Below, piece after piece: positions 42,418-51,070 of a DNA stretch of 64,000 bases (its first letter is position 1; each line of letters begins with the position of its first letter). Position numbers and translations under genes: made by a program. Under the pieces are notes generated by a model, which searched no databases, was not told the origin of the DNA, and was given only the letters and a program-made list of their open reading frames with translations. Origin of the DNA: an uncultured Christensenellaceae bacterium (GTDB lineage Bacteria > Bacillota > Clostridia > Christensenellales > Borkfalkiaceae); the NCBI GenBank assembly GCA_910588685.1, contig CAJUPX010000011.1, forward strand, positions 9,747 to 73,746, in the 5' to 3' direction.

Positions 42418-44048
42418 TTTGTTTCCTCCCTGTTTTTATTTTTTTTATCGATAATCATAACAGCCGCACCGCCCGCAGCTCCCGCAAGCGACAGCGCCAT
42501 AACCGCCGCAAGAGCGGCAATTTCACCTACATAAAAAGCTAAATTGTTAAGTTCGGCATAGTAGCGTCCGCTTTCCCGGTCGTACGTTACCTCGTAAACG
42601 TTGCTGTTTATTGCAAAATAATATCCGTTTACGGTTCGTTTCATTTCGTAATATGCTCCTTTATATAGCACCGTAACGTTTGTAAGCAATCCGTCTGACG
42701 AATGCTCGAAAGAATAATCGTAAAAATATTCGTACCTGTCTATAACACGCTGCGTGGCGTAAACAAGCTTACCGTCCGTATAACCGTACGAATAGTCGTT
42801 TTCGTGCGAGAGCCCCGTTCCGGTTTCCGTTTTTTGGTACTTCCTGTCCGTTATAACGTTAAAACTTGCTCCGTTTTGAACATAGTAGAGCATTTCCTCT
42901 TCCGTGTCAAACACCTCGTAATCATAGCCGATAATTCTGTCGCTTATAATACAGGCGGCAATGCCGCAGAACGCAAAAACAAGCGCGCACAAGCCTGTAA
43001 CCGTGTTTGCAATAAGCAGCTTTTTAGCGCATTTTGCTGGCTGCGCATCAGGTTCGGCGGGAATAGCGAGCGGCATTTCAAGCTGCTCTGGCTGCGTATT
43101 TGCGGCATATAGCGGGTGCAACGCCAGGTTTATAAGCTTTTTCTCGCCGCGGATTGCACGTACTGTCAAAACAAGCACAACCGCCGCACAGACTAAATAA
43201 ATCGCGAGCGAGCTTATTTCTCCTATAACGTCGGTAGGCAAATCCCACAGAGAGTGCAGCACTGCGCAGGTTACGGCATACGCGTAAAAGCGCGCGTTTT
43301 TTAAAGGATTTTTAAACTTTGCATACGCATAGCCTATCAGCCCCGTCCAGATTATGTGCGTGCAAACTGCGGTAATGCCGCGAGTCAGCGTGACGGTTGC
43401 AAACATAGGATAATTAACGCCGTAGCTGTCCGTTCCGTAATTGAATATGTAACCTACGTCCTCTATCGTAGCCATACCCGCGCCGACGGCAAAGCCTGCT
43501 ACAAGACCAAAAAACGGAGTGCGTTTTTTATTTGCGCTTATTATAGCAATTACAGGAAGCGCCTTAAAAATCTCTTCCGAAAACCCCACGTATACGGCGT
43601 CTGCGATTTCGTTTGCAGGTATATAAACAAAATAAACCAGCTGAATTAACAGAGTTGCCGCGGTGCCGCCTAATAGCGCAACCGCCGCAACGTACGGCAG
43701 AGACAGGTTTTTAAGCGGATAGAGCTCGTAAGCGAGCACTAAAAGGGGCAAATTGACCATAAGTCCGCCGAACAGCGACACCACGGGAAAGCTTATGTAA
43801 TTACCGGTTATAAACAAAATAAGAGCCGAAAGTCCGAAAAGCAGCGTAACGGCAACAAATACCCGCGCATACACGAACGGATACAGAGTATACTCCGCCT
43901 CCGCGCCCGTTTTATCCTTATCGCCGTTTAGACCGCGCGTAAAAAACGCAGTGTATTCGGCTATGCCGTGCGGTCGGAAAGTTTCGTATAAAAATTTTTT
44001 AAAACCCGCGCCGCGGTCAAGCTTTTTGTGCGGTTCCCATTGCTCCAT
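42411..44048 (-). CDS. PrsW-family intramembrane protease
   Basis: A 545-residue membrane protein with about nine helices. PrsW motifs are VGFSEEIFKALPVI (EExxK), GMATIEDVGY, THIIWTGLIGYAYAKF and LHSLWDLP. A soluble stretch with Tyr-rich beta repeats (about 375-500) and a final helix extend beyond the normal roughly 220-residue core. PrsW cleaves anti-sigma factors such as RsiW in Bacillus; an anti-sigma-like protein is encoded 6 kb away. GGAG precedes the ATG, which overlaps mtaB by 32 bases. Confidence 0.88.
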   Translation of the reverse strand: MEQWEPHKKLDRGAGFKKFLYETFRPHGIAEYTAFFTRGLNGDKDKTGAEAEYTLYPFVYARVFVAVTLLFGLSALILFITGNYISFPVVSLFGGLMVNLPLLVLAYELYPLKNLSLPYVAAVALLGGTAATLLIQLVYFVYIPANEIADAVYVGFSEEIFKALPVIAIISANKKRTPFFGLVAGFAVGAGMATIEDVGYIFNYGTDSYGVNYPMFATVTLTRGITAVCTHIIWTGLIGYAYAKFKNPLKNARFYAYAVTCAVLHSLWDLPTDVIGEISSLAIYLVCAAVVLVLTVRAIRGEKKLINLALHPLYAANTQPEQLEMPLAIPAEPDAQPAKCAKKLLIANTVTGLCALVFAFCGIAACIISDRIIGYDYEVFDTEEEMLYYVQNGASFNVITDRKYQKTETGTGLSHENDYSYGYTDGKLVYATQRVIDRYEYFYDYSFEHSSDGLLTNVTVLYKGAYYEMKRTVNGYYFAINSNVYEVTYDRESGRYYAELNNLAFYVGEIAALAAVMALSLAGAAGGAAVMIIDKKNKNREETKC

Positions 44049-45237
44049 CTTTAAAAATCTCCGTAAGCGTAACCGTATATTTTTTTGAAATTTCCAGCAC
44101 GCCTTTTACGTAAACCTTGATATAGTTGCCGCTGTAACCCTCGGTATACTCTCCGTCGCAGCACTCTGCGATAAAGCTGAGCGGCTTGCCTAAAAACTTA
44201 TTTATGTAACTCAACTCGGCTTTTCTGCCCGCACAAATCAAGCGGTGCAGTCTTTCGGTCTTGACGTCCGGCGGCAAATCCTTTAATTTATAGGCGTTGG
44301 TGCCCTCTCTCGGGCTGTACGAAAAAGCGTGTACCCGGGCAAAACCGGCTTCTTCTATAATTGAAAGCGTCTGCCCGAAATCCTCTTCCGATTCGGCGGC
44401 AAAGCCGGAGATTATGTCTGTGGTTATAGCCGCGTCAGGAAAATATTTATATATAAGCGCGCACTTTTCAAGATATTCGCCGCGCGTGTAGTGCCTGTTC
44501 ATAGCTTTTAAAACGGCATTACTTCCGCTCTGCAGGGAAAGATGGAACTGCTGAGCAAAATCCGGCAGGTTTTTTAACGCTGTCAGCAATTCATTATCGA
44601 TTATACCGCATTCGAGCGAACCGAGCCGCAGCCTTTTATCCACGCCGCCGAGCGCACTGATAAGGGCTGCGAGTCCGGCTCCGCGGTCGCTGTACGAAGA
44701 GATGTTTATGCCGTTCAGCACAACCTCCGGACAGGGCGTGTTTTGTATTTCCTCAACTATTTCCGAAATCGGACGCGATACTTCGCGCCCTCTCAGATAG
44801 GGTATTATACAGTACGAACAGAAATTGTTGCAGCCGTCCTGTATTTTTACAAAAGCGCGCGTTTTGGTCTGTTTGGGCGGCAGCAGTCCGCACGGCATTT
44901 TATTTGTCAAAAGCGCGATTTGCTCTAAAACACGCTGTTTTTCGGACGCGCCGCACACAAAATCCACGCCTTTTTCTTTAAACGGCTCCGCATTTTTCTG
45001 CGACGCACAGCCGCAAACAAAAACGTGTGCCGCGGGATTAAACCTGCGCACGCGCGTTACGAGCTGGCGGCTCTTTCTCTCGGCTTCGCGCGTGACGGCG
45101 CAGGTGTTGAGCACGTAAATATCGGCGTAGCCGAGCCTGTCGTCCGTTTCAAAGCCCATTTTTTCGAGCGAAGCCATTATTGAGGCAGACTCTACCTCGT
45201 TAACCTTGCAGCCAAGCGTAAAAACAACAACTTTCAT
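44017..45237 (-). CDS. mtaB: tRNA t6A37 methylthiotransferase MtaB
   Basis: A 406-residue radical SAM enzyme converting t6A37 to ms2t6A37. The N-terminal UPF0004 domain holds cluster cysteines in FTLGCKVNEVE (Cys10), VLNTCAVTREAE (Cys46) and FVCGCASQ. The radical SAM motif is CNNFCSYC (136, 140, 143). A C-terminal TRAM-like domain follows. CKVNEVES is typical of MtaB rather than MiaB or RimO. The start at 45237 overlaps rsmE by 4 bases; the frame opens earlier without support. Confidence 0.95.
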   Translation of the reverse strand: MKVVVFTLGCKVNEVESASIMASLEKMGFETDDRLGYADIYVLNTCAVTREAERKSRQLVTRVRRFNPAAHVFVCGCASQKNAEPFKEKGVDFVCGASEKQRVLEQIALLTNKMPCGLLPPKQTKTRAFVKIQDGCNNFCSYCIIPYLRGREVSRPISEIVEEIQNTPCPEVVLNGINISSYSDRGAGLAALISALGGVDKRLRLGSLECGIIDNELLTALKNLPDFAQQFHLSLQSGSNAVLKAMNRHYTRGEYLEKCALIYKYFPDAAITTDIISGFAAESEEDFGQTLSIIEEAGFARVHAFSYSPREGTNAYKLKDLPPDVKTERLHRLICAGRKAELSYINKFLGKPLSFIAECCDGEYTEGYSGNYIKVYVKGVLEISKKYTVTLTEIFKDGAMGTAQKA

Positions 45238-45962
45238 CCGAGCTCCCCGAGCGCGGAGGCAACTAACGCGCACACCGCGATAGCCGCCGTTTCGGCGCGT
45301 AAAATACGTTTGCCGAGCGAAATACCCGAAAAGCCGAGCTCTTGCGAGAGCTTAAATTCCGCTTCGGAAAAGCCGCCCTCGCTGCCGACCGCCACCGCCG
45401 CAGAGCCGCTAATTTTTGTTATATCGGACTGCGAACCGTTTAAAAACTCGCAGGCGAAAAGTTTATTATTATAATCCGCCGCAGATAAAAGCGCGGCGTT
45501 TAAATTATCAAAGTAAGTTATTTGCGGCGCGCAGGCTCTCAAACACTGTTTAGCCGCTTCTTTTGCCACTTTTCTGAGCCGCTCTATTTTGTTTTCGTTA
45601 ATATAAGCCGAACAGTATTCGGAGCTGAAAACGCCTATCGCCGACACGCCGAGCTCGGTAGCCTTTTGAACGATAAGCTCGGTTTTATCGCCTTTAAGCG
45701 CGCCGCACAAAAGATAAATTTTGGTTTTCGGCTCTTTGTCGCATAGCGTTACCCCCGTAATATGCGCCGACAAACGGTGTTTTTCAACCTTTTGCACAAC
45801 CGCGGAATATTCTTTTCCTCCGCCGTCCAGCAGCACTATTTCCGCACCCTCTTCAACGCGCAAAACTGTTTTGGCGTGAACGAATTCCTCGCCCTCCAAA
45901 CACACGGTTTTACCATTGCAAAGGTCGTTTGCGTCTGTAAAAAATCTTTTCGGCGTGCTCAT
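45234..45962 (-). CDS. rsmE: 16S rRNA m3U1498 methyltransferase RsmE
   Basis: A 242-residue SPOUT-class methyltransferase. The N-terminal PUA-like domain (RFFTDANDL to about residue 75) is followed by the knotted SAM domain with LLCGALKGDKTELIVQKATE, AVAVGSEGGFSEAEF and SLGKRILRAETAAIA. It methylates U1498 in the 30S subunit. It overlaps prmA by 4 bases, the common prmA-rsmE arrangement in Firmicutes. Confidence 0.96.
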   Translation of the reverse strand: MSTPKRFFTDANDLCNGKTVCLEGEEFVHAKTVLRVEEGAEIVLLDGGGKEYSAVVQKVEKHRLSAHITGVTLCDKEPKTKIYLLCGALKGDKTELIVQKATELGVSAIGVFSSEYCSAYINENKIERLRKVAKEAAKQCLRACAPQITYFDNLNAALLSAADYNNKLFACEFLNGSQSDITKISGSAAVAVGSEGGFSEAEFKLSQELGFSGISLGKRILRAETAAIAVCALVASALGELG

Positions 45963-46900
45963 AGCTTAAACGACAGGGCGAGCCACTCCCCCTCCCTCAG
46001 CGTCTTTTCAAGCGTAAGCCCCTCGGTGGTGAAGGCGGTAATAACCGTTTTCAAACGGCTTTCTATTATGCCGCTTAAAATGAGCGTGCCGCCCTTTTTA
46101 AGATTTTTGGGTATGGACGGAGCAAGCCCGCACAGTATTTCCGCCGTTATGTTAGCGAGCATTATATCGCCTTTTATATCGGCGTTGTCAAGCAGGTTAG
46201 AGTGCGCAACCGTAACCATTCCGGCAACGTTATTTATCTCAGCGTTATGCTTTGCGCTTTCCACCGCAACGTAATCTATGTCGGTCAGATATGCGTATTT
46301 TGCGCCGAGTTTGATTGCGGAGATGCCTAAAATACCGCTGCCGCAGCCCACGTCTATACATACGCTTTCAGGCGTTAAATAAGTTTGCAGAAGCTTTAAA
46401 CACATAGCCGTTGTTTCGTGCTCGCCTGTGCCGAACGCCATATTGCTGTCGAGCTTTACAACCTCTTCAAACGGCTGCTTTTCGTACTCAATCCATTCGG
46501 GACAGACAACGATTTTTTCGCCTATGTGCAGAGGTCGGAAATGCTTGCGCCAAATTTCCAGCCAGTCGTCGCCCTCAACCACTCTTTTAGTGCACTCCAA
46601 AGTGCCCGCAGGCAAATTGCCTTTGCAGTTGTTTGCGAGCTGCTCCAGATCGGCGCGTATAAGCGGCGTTAACTCTTCGGTCTTTTCAAGCGGAATAAAG
46701 GCTTTTACAAGCGCTTCGCCGCCGCCCGTAAGCAAGCTGTCGTCCATATAATCCCAGTACATCGCCTTGTTCTGTTGCAGCGAGATTACGTCCTTTATAT
46801 CCGAAATAGCCACGCCGTAGTTGGTGTAGCCCCACATTACGTCGGCTACAAGCTCGGAGCATTCGGAGGTTGTATGAATTGTAAGTTCGGTGAATTTCAT
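45959..46900 (-). CDS. prmA: Ribosomal protein L11 methyltransferase PrmA
   Basis: A 313-residue class I methyltransferase that methylates L11. Motifs are NMAFGTGEHETTAMCL, the SAM-binding CIDVGCGSGILGISAIKLGA, and the catalytic-loop NIxxxxL-type MLANITAEILCGL. First gene of a five-gene operon. No Shine-Dalgarno precedes the ATG at 46900, and the -10 box lies six bases before it. Confidence 0.96.
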   Translation of the reverse strand: MKFTELTIHTTSECSELVADVMWGYTNYGVAISDIKDVISLQQNKAMYWDYMDDSLLTGGGEALVKAFIPLEKTEELTPLIRADLEQLANNCKGNLPAGTLECTKRVVEGDDWLEIWRKHFRPLHIGEKIVVCPEWIEYEKQPFEEVVKLDSNMAFGTGEHETTAMCLKLLQTYLTPESVCIDVGCGSGILGISAIKLGAKYAYLTDIDYVAVESAKHNAEINNVAGMVTVAHSNLLDNADIKGDIMLANITAEILCGLAPSIPKNLKKGGTLILSGIIESRLKTVITAFTTEGLTLEKTLREGEWLALSFKL

Positions 46901-46906
46901 AATATT

Positions 46907-46935
46907 ATTTTATCATTAACCGCAAATAAAGGCAA
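46907..46935 (-). promoter_or_regulatory. prmA promoter
   Basis: Minus-strand TTGCCT (46930-46935), 17-base spacer, TAAAAT (46907-46912), then six bases to the ATG. Confidence 0.65.
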
Positions 46936-47001
46936 GCGTTACGCTTAATTAAAACGCTTAATACCGTTTAACGCGCTAATAAATATACGTATACTTTACG
47001 T

Positions 47002-47208
47002 TTATATTTCGTCCCTTCCTAGCAAATAGTCTACCGAAACGTCAAATATATCTGCAATTTTTACCAGCGTTTGCAATTTCGGCTCGGAGCTACCGTTTTC
47101 ATACCTGATATATGACGGCTGAGCTATTTGCAGCATATCCGCTATCTGTTGCTGCGTATAACCGCATAATCTTCTTTGTTCCTGCAATCTTTGCTGAAAT
47201 ATTTTCAT
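47002..47208 (-). CDS. Small XRE-family repressor
   Basis: A 68-residue HTH_3 protein. The helix-turn-helix is YTQQQIADMLQIAQPSYIRY, followed by ENGSSEPKLQTLVKIADIFD and VSVDYLLGRDE. A GAGG site precedes the ATG. It is divergent from the membrane protein gene at 47301, and the space between holds an inverted repeat that it may bind. Confidence 0.9.
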   Translation of the reverse strand: MKIFQQRLQEQRRLCGYTQQQIADMLQIAQPSYIRYENGSSEPKLQTLVKIADIFDVSVDYLLGRDEI

Positions 47209-47224
47209 AGTAATAAAAATCCTC

Positions 47225-47280
47225 TTGACAATTATTGCAGATTGCTATATAATTTTATAAAATTATAGCAGTTTGCTATA
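47225..47280 (+). promoter_or_regulatory. Promoter and operator of the XRE-linked membrane gene
   Basis: TTGACA (47225-47230), 17-base spacer and TATAAT (47248-47253), a perfect sigma-A promoter. TATAGCAGTTTGCTATA (47264-47280) is an inverted repeat just downstream. TTGCTATA also occurs once within the promoter (47242-47249), so two repressor sites are possible. Confidence 0.8.
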
Positions 47281-47300
47281 AAATTCATAAGGAGATTTTT

Positions 47301-48140
47301 ATGACAAAAGATTACGGAGACAGTGTAAACTCAAATTTGAACGCGGCAAAAATATGTTTTATAATTTCAATTGTTATCGGCGCTTTGGGAACGCTGTATT
47401 TATTGATTACGATAATTTGTTTAGCCGCATACGAATTATATTTTCTTGGGTTTTTCGGGCTTATATTTGCATTTTTAATATCAATTATTTTTTGGATAAT
47501 AAATCCGTTTATCGGAATTTCGCTCTCGTCAGTCAGTAAAAACGAACAACCGGAATCAACCGACATAAACGACAGGCAAAACTTAATCAGATACATTCTG
47601 TTTAACTTTATTACGGGCGTTTTAGGAATTATATTATTGACAATATTTTTAATTTTTCAGAATTATAACGGAATGTATATTGCTTCCGTAATGTCGGGCA
47701 CTTTAAATTTACCTAATCTGATAGGGTTGATATTTCTGATTATAATATACATTAAAATTAAAAATGTACAACCCGTCCCTATATCCGTCAAACAATCCAC
47801 GTCTCAAACAAACAGCAGTTTAAACGACAGAACAGGAATTTCCGAAAACGAAGATTTAATTGCTAAGGTAGGAAAAAAATTTTTTATTAAATATTTTTAT
47901 CAGCTGCGAGATTGGAGCACTTTGGATATTTTAGATGAAATTACGGAAGATTACAGCGAAAGCTCTAAAACCGAAAGAATAAAAAACGCCAAAGCAATAT
48001 TCAGTTCTAATCTCGATTATATGATTCTGCTCGATATTTTTAATCCGTCCAAATCGAGCGTAGACGAGCAAACCAGAAACAATGCAAAATTAATATTACA
48101 AAAAGAGTATAAAACAGAAATCGGCGAAATTTTAAGTTAA
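47301..48140 (+). CDS. Four-helix membrane protein with cytoplasmic tail
   Basis: A 279-residue protein with four membrane segments (about 16-42, 46-72, 95-118 and 127-150), a Ser/Thr/Asn-rich linker, and an alpha-helical C-terminal domain (about 185-279, FFIKYFYQLRDWSTLDILDE onward). The sequence is AT-richer than its neighbours, suggesting recent acquisition. AAGGAG precedes the ATG. No known family was recognised; it is controlled with the divergent XRE gene. Confidence 0.75.
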   Translation: MTKDYGDSVNSNLNAAKICFIISIVIGALGTLYLLITIICLAAYELYFLGFFGLIFAFLISIIFWIINPFIGISLSSVSKNEQPESTDINDRQNLIRYILFNFITGVLGIILLTIFLIFQNYNGMYIASVMSGTLNLPNLIGLIFLIIIYIKIKNVQPVPISVKQSTSQTNSSLNDRTGISENEDLIAKVGKKFFIKYFYQLRDWSTLDILDEITEDYSESSKTERIKNAKAIFSSNLDYMILLDIFNPSKSSVDEQTRNNAKLILQKEYKTEIGEILS

Positions 48141-48158
48141 TTTATTTAATCTTCCGAT

Positions 48159-48193
48159 AAAAAAGGTCTTCCTTGCCGGGAAGACCTTTTTTT
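48159..48193 (+). terminator. Intrinsic terminator of the four-helix membrane gene
   Basis: Stem GGTCTTCC / GGAAGACC with flanking A-run and T-run (AAAAAA ... TTTTTTT). Confidence 0.92.
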
Positions 48194-48206
48194 GTTTAAT
48201 TCTGTT

Positions 48207-48824
48207 TTACTTAATAAAATTTGTAAATACTTTTTTGTTTTGGGGGTGAGGTATGTTATTTGCCTTGCCCGTTTCTATACACTTCAAAAGCCAAGCCATA
48301 TTTTTGCCTATGTTATACATAGTCTCCATTCCCTCTTCATCCTGCTTAACGTCCTCGGGCTGCGCGCCGAAAACGTGGTTCCAGTACGTGGACGAAACAA
48401 CCGGCATTGACTGTATCATAAAATATTTATTTATTACGTCAAGCGAAGCAACGCTGCCGGCGCGCCTTGCGCTAAGTACCGCCGCCGCGGGCTTAAACGC
48501 AAAATTTTTGCCGCCCGAATAAAAGGCTCTGTCCATTACCGTTAAAAGCCGCGCGCTCGGGTGCGAGTAGTAAACGGGCGAACCGAACACAAATCCGTCG
48601 CACTCCTTTGCTTTTTCGGCAAGCTCGTTTGCGGCGTCGTTAAAAACGCACCTGCCCGTTTTTTTGCAGCTGCGGCAGGCTATACAGTCGGGCAGAGCGC
48701 CGTTGCCTATAAACATAATTTCGGTTTCTATTCCCTCTTCGTTAAGCGCGCGGGCAACCTCGCCGAGCGCAACAGAAGTACAGCCCTGCTCTCTCGAGCT
48801 GCCGTTTATCAATAATACTTTCAT
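48207..48824 (-). CDS. NADPH-dependent FMN reductase/flavodoxin-fold iron-sulfur flavoprotein-like
   Basis: A 205-residue flavodoxin-fold protein. The FMN phosphate loop is LINGSSREQGCTSVAL. A cysteine cluster CIACRSCKKTGRC (about 48-60) resembles that of iron-sulfur flavoproteins. FVFGSPVYYSHPSARLLTVM is the second flavin loop. It probably reduces quinones or other small acceptors with NAD(P)H. A GGAGGATAAA site precedes the ATG. It follows dapF by 9 bases. Confidence 0.88.
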   Translation of the reverse strand: MKVLLINGSSREQGCTSVALGEVARALNEEGIETEIMFIGNGALPDCIACRSCKKTGRCVFNDAANELAEKAKECDGFVFGSPVYYSHPSARLLTVMDRAFYSGGKNFAFKPAAAVLSARRAGSVASLDVINKYFMIQSMPVVSSTYWNHVFGAQPEDVKQDEEGMETMYNIGKNMAWLLKCIETGKANNIPHPQNKKVFTNFIK

Positions 48825-48833
48825 TTTATCCTC

Positions 48834-49667
48834 CTATATTACTATATCTCCGATAAATGCGAGCGTCGCCGCCCCCGTCATATACACGGTTTTATCGGTG
48901 TAAACTATCTTTAAATCGCCGCCGCGTAAGCTTACCGTTATCTCCTCGTTTTTATTGCAGTAGCCGTTTAAAACGGCGGCGACAGCCGAAGCGCACGCGC
49001 CGGTGCCGCAAGCCATAGTTTCGCCGCTTCCGCGTTCCCATACCCGCATTTTTAAACGGTTTTTACCTGATACCTTTACAAATTCGGTGTTTATTCGCTC
49101 TGGAAATGCGGGATGGTTTTCAAATTTTACGCCCGTTTTTTCCAAATCAATACCGTCTGGGTCGGCAAAAACAACGCAGTGCGGATTGCCCATAGAAACA
49201 AGCGTGACGCTGTACGTTGTTCCGTCCACGTTAAGCGGCGCGTTTACAACGCTGCTCCCCTCAAAGCTTGACGGTATGTCTTTGCCGCTTAAAACGGCTT
49301 GCCCCATATCCACCTTTACCTCGGCGACCTTGCCGTTTTTATCGAAGTAAAACCGGAGCGTTTTTATGCCCGAAAGCGTTTCCACGGTACAGGTATCGCC
49401 CGTAACGTAGCCCAGGTCGCGCGCGAGCTTGCCCACGCAGCGTATGCCGTTGCCGCACATTCTGCCCTCCGAGCCGTCGGCGTTGAACATACGCATTTTA
49501 CAGTCGGCAATGTCCGACGGACAAAGCAGAATTATACCGTCGCCGCCTATGTAAAAATGTCTGTCGGAGAGTTTTTTTGCGAGTTCTCCGGGATTTTGCA
49601 GCTGTTCTTTCATACAGTCGAAATAAATATAGTCGTTGCCTATTCCGTGCATTTTATAAAATTTCAT
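48834..49667 (-). CDS. dapF: Diaminopimelate epimerase
   Basis: A 277-residue DapF converting LL- to meso-diaminopimelate for lysine and peptidoglycan. The two catalytic cysteines sit in EGRMCGNGIRCVGK and ETMACGTGACASAV. The N-terminus KFYKMHGIGNDYIYFD is typical. The -10 box is six bases before the ATG and no Shine-Dalgarno is present. Co-transcribed with the FMN reductase gene. Confidence 0.97.
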   Translation of the reverse strand: MKFYKMHGIGNDYIYFDCMKEQLQNPGELAKKLSDRHFYIGGDGIILLCPSDIADCKMRMFNADGSEGRMCGNGIRCVGKLARDLGYVTGDTCTVETLSGIKTLRFYFDKNGKVAEVKVDMGQAVLSGKDIPSSFEGSSVVNAPLNVDGTTYSVTLVSMGNPHCVVFADPDGIDLEKTGVKFENHPAFPERINTEFVKVSGKNRLKMRVWERGSGETMACGTGACASAVAAVLNGYCNKNEEITVSLRGGDLKIVYTDKTVYMTGAATLAFIGDIVI

Positions 49668-49673
49668 AGTTTA

Positions 49674-49702
49674 ATTATATATCCTGCGGACAATTAAATC
49701 AA
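49674..49702 (-). promoter_or_regulatory. dapF promoter
   Basis: Minus-strand TTGATT (49697-49702), 17-base spacer, TATAAT (49674-49679), then six bases to the ATG. Confidence 0.75.
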
Positions 49703-49711
49703 TCGTTTGTA

Positions 49712-49740
49712 TTGACAAATCGCGCGATTTATTGCAAAAT
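49712..49740 (+). promoter_or_regulatory. Sigma-factor gene promoter
   Basis: TTGACA (49712-49717), 17-base spacer, CAAAAT (49735-49740), then six bases to ATG 49747. It is back-to-back with the dapF promoter, with nine bases between the two -35 boxes. Confidence 0.65.
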
Positions 49741-49746
49741 AAAACT

Positions 49747-50292
49747 ATGGATTCCAACGACGAAGAAAAACTTAACCGCCTTATTTCGGGCGTTGCGCAG
49801 GGCTGCGGGCAATGTCTTGACGGCATTTACGAGCTTGCGGGCGGCAGAATGTACGCCGTTGCGCTGAGCGTTGCCGGCAAAAACGACGCCGAGGACGTGC
49901 TGCACGACAGCTTTATTAAGATTGCGCGGTTTGCAAAAAAGTACAGGCTTTATACAAATCCCTACGCCTGGCTTTTAAAGATTGTGCGAAACACCGCGCT
50001 CGACTACATACGTAAAAAGAATGCGCGCGCTGAAGTAAGTACGGAGCTGATGTTCAACCTTTCTTCCGCGGATTACTCGCCCGAAAAACGCGAAAACGCG
50101 GTTATGTTGGAGGAGGCTGTAAAAAAGCTTGAGCCCGACGAGCGGCAGGCAATTTATTACGCTTATTATATGGATATGACCGTGAGAGAAACGGCTGCGG
50201 TTATGAAATGCGGCAAATCCACGGTACAGCGCACGTTAAAGCGCGCGGAGGAAAAACTCAAGTTATTTTTGAACGGCGGGACAAACGGCTGA
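49747..50292 (+). CDS. ECF-type RNA polymerase sigma factor
   Basis: A 181-residue sigma-70 family protein. Region 2 includes DAEDVLHDSFIKIARFAKKY and YAWLLKIVRNTALDYIRKKN. Region 4 has DERQAIYYAYYMDMTVRETA and MKCGKSTVQRTLKRAEEKLK. ATG 49747 is chosen over a TTG at 49732, which would lie inside the promoter. No Shine-Dalgarno. It heads a module with an anti-sigma-like membrane protein and a vWA lipoprotein. Confidence 0.93.
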   Translation: MDSNDEEKLNRLISGVAQGCGQCLDGIYELAGGRMYAVALSVAGKNDAEDVLHDSFIKIARFAKKYRLYTNPYAWLLKIVRNTALDYIRKKNARAEVSTELMFNLSSADYSPEKRENAVMLEEAVKKLEPDERQAIYYAYYMDMTVRETAAVMKCGKSTVQRTLKRAEEKLKLFLNGGTNG

Positions 50293-50316
50293 GTTATTAC
50301 GTTATATAGGTAGAAA

Positions 50317-51009
50317 ATGAAAGACAGAAAATTACAGGAAAAATTCGACGGGTATTTTAAAGGAGTAAATCCCCCCGAAAATATAACGGCGGACGCTAAA
50401 AAATACGTAAAGACGAAAAAGCCGTTAATGCCGAGGTTTTTAAGATATGCGGCTGTTGCGGCAAGCATCGCGCTCGTTTCGGTTGTTACCGTGCTCGGGC
50501 TGTATTATAACTTACCGGTAAACGGCGCGGCGCCGCCCGCGTCCGACGGGTCTGACGCGCCGCAAATTACGCTGTATTACGACGCTGATTTGCAAGGCTC
50601 GCAATGCAGCGCGTACGAGTTGTACGAAAAGCACTGCGCCTTAAAATTTTTACAGGATTTAAATTATCTTAGTTACGCAGACGTGAGCGGTTGCACAGTC
50701 TATTCGTTTGACGGCGCGCTTACGCTTGTAAAATCCGAGGTTACTATTCTTAGAAATCTAAGACGCAGCGAGAGCAGCGTTTTTGTGGAATTTGCCAAGG
50801 ATAAAGTTTATTATCCCCTCGAAAATTACTATTCGGGCGAAAAACGGTATTATAACGGCACGGAGTATTTAATTACGCAAACTACGGCGCAAAACGGCGA
50901 ACCCGAGTTTAAACTGCTTTTAAACTACGGCGGAGTTAAATATTACTTTGATATAATTTCTTCCGACCCGGGCGCATACGAGCATTATTTGCAATTAATT
51001 TTAGATTGA
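50317..51009 (+). CDS. Anti-sigma-factor-like single-pass membrane protein
   Basis: A 230-residue protein: short basic cytoplasmic start (1-43, KDRKLQEKFDGYFKG), one membrane helix (about 44-66), and an extracytoplasmic domain with many Tyr. Position right after the sigma gene and topology suggest an anti-sigma or sensor role. The cytoplasmic part is short and has no zinc motif, so this is inference. The ribosome site (TAGGTAG) is modest. Confidence 0.7.
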   Translation: MKDRKLQEKFDGYFKGVNPPENITADAKKYVKTKKPLMPRFLRYAAVAASIALVSVVTVLGLYYNLPVNGAAPPASDGSDAPQITLYYDADLQGSQCSAYELYEKHCALKFLQDLNYLSYADVSGCTVYSFDGALTLVKSEVTILRNLRRSESSVFVEFAKDKVYYPLENYYSGEKRYYNGTEYLITQTTAQNGEPEFKLLLNYGGVKYYFDIISSDPGAYEHYLQLILD

Positions 51010-51070
51010 GCGGGACAAACGGCAAACCCGTTTCGTTATAAATACAGAAAATCTGAAACGAGGTGTTATT

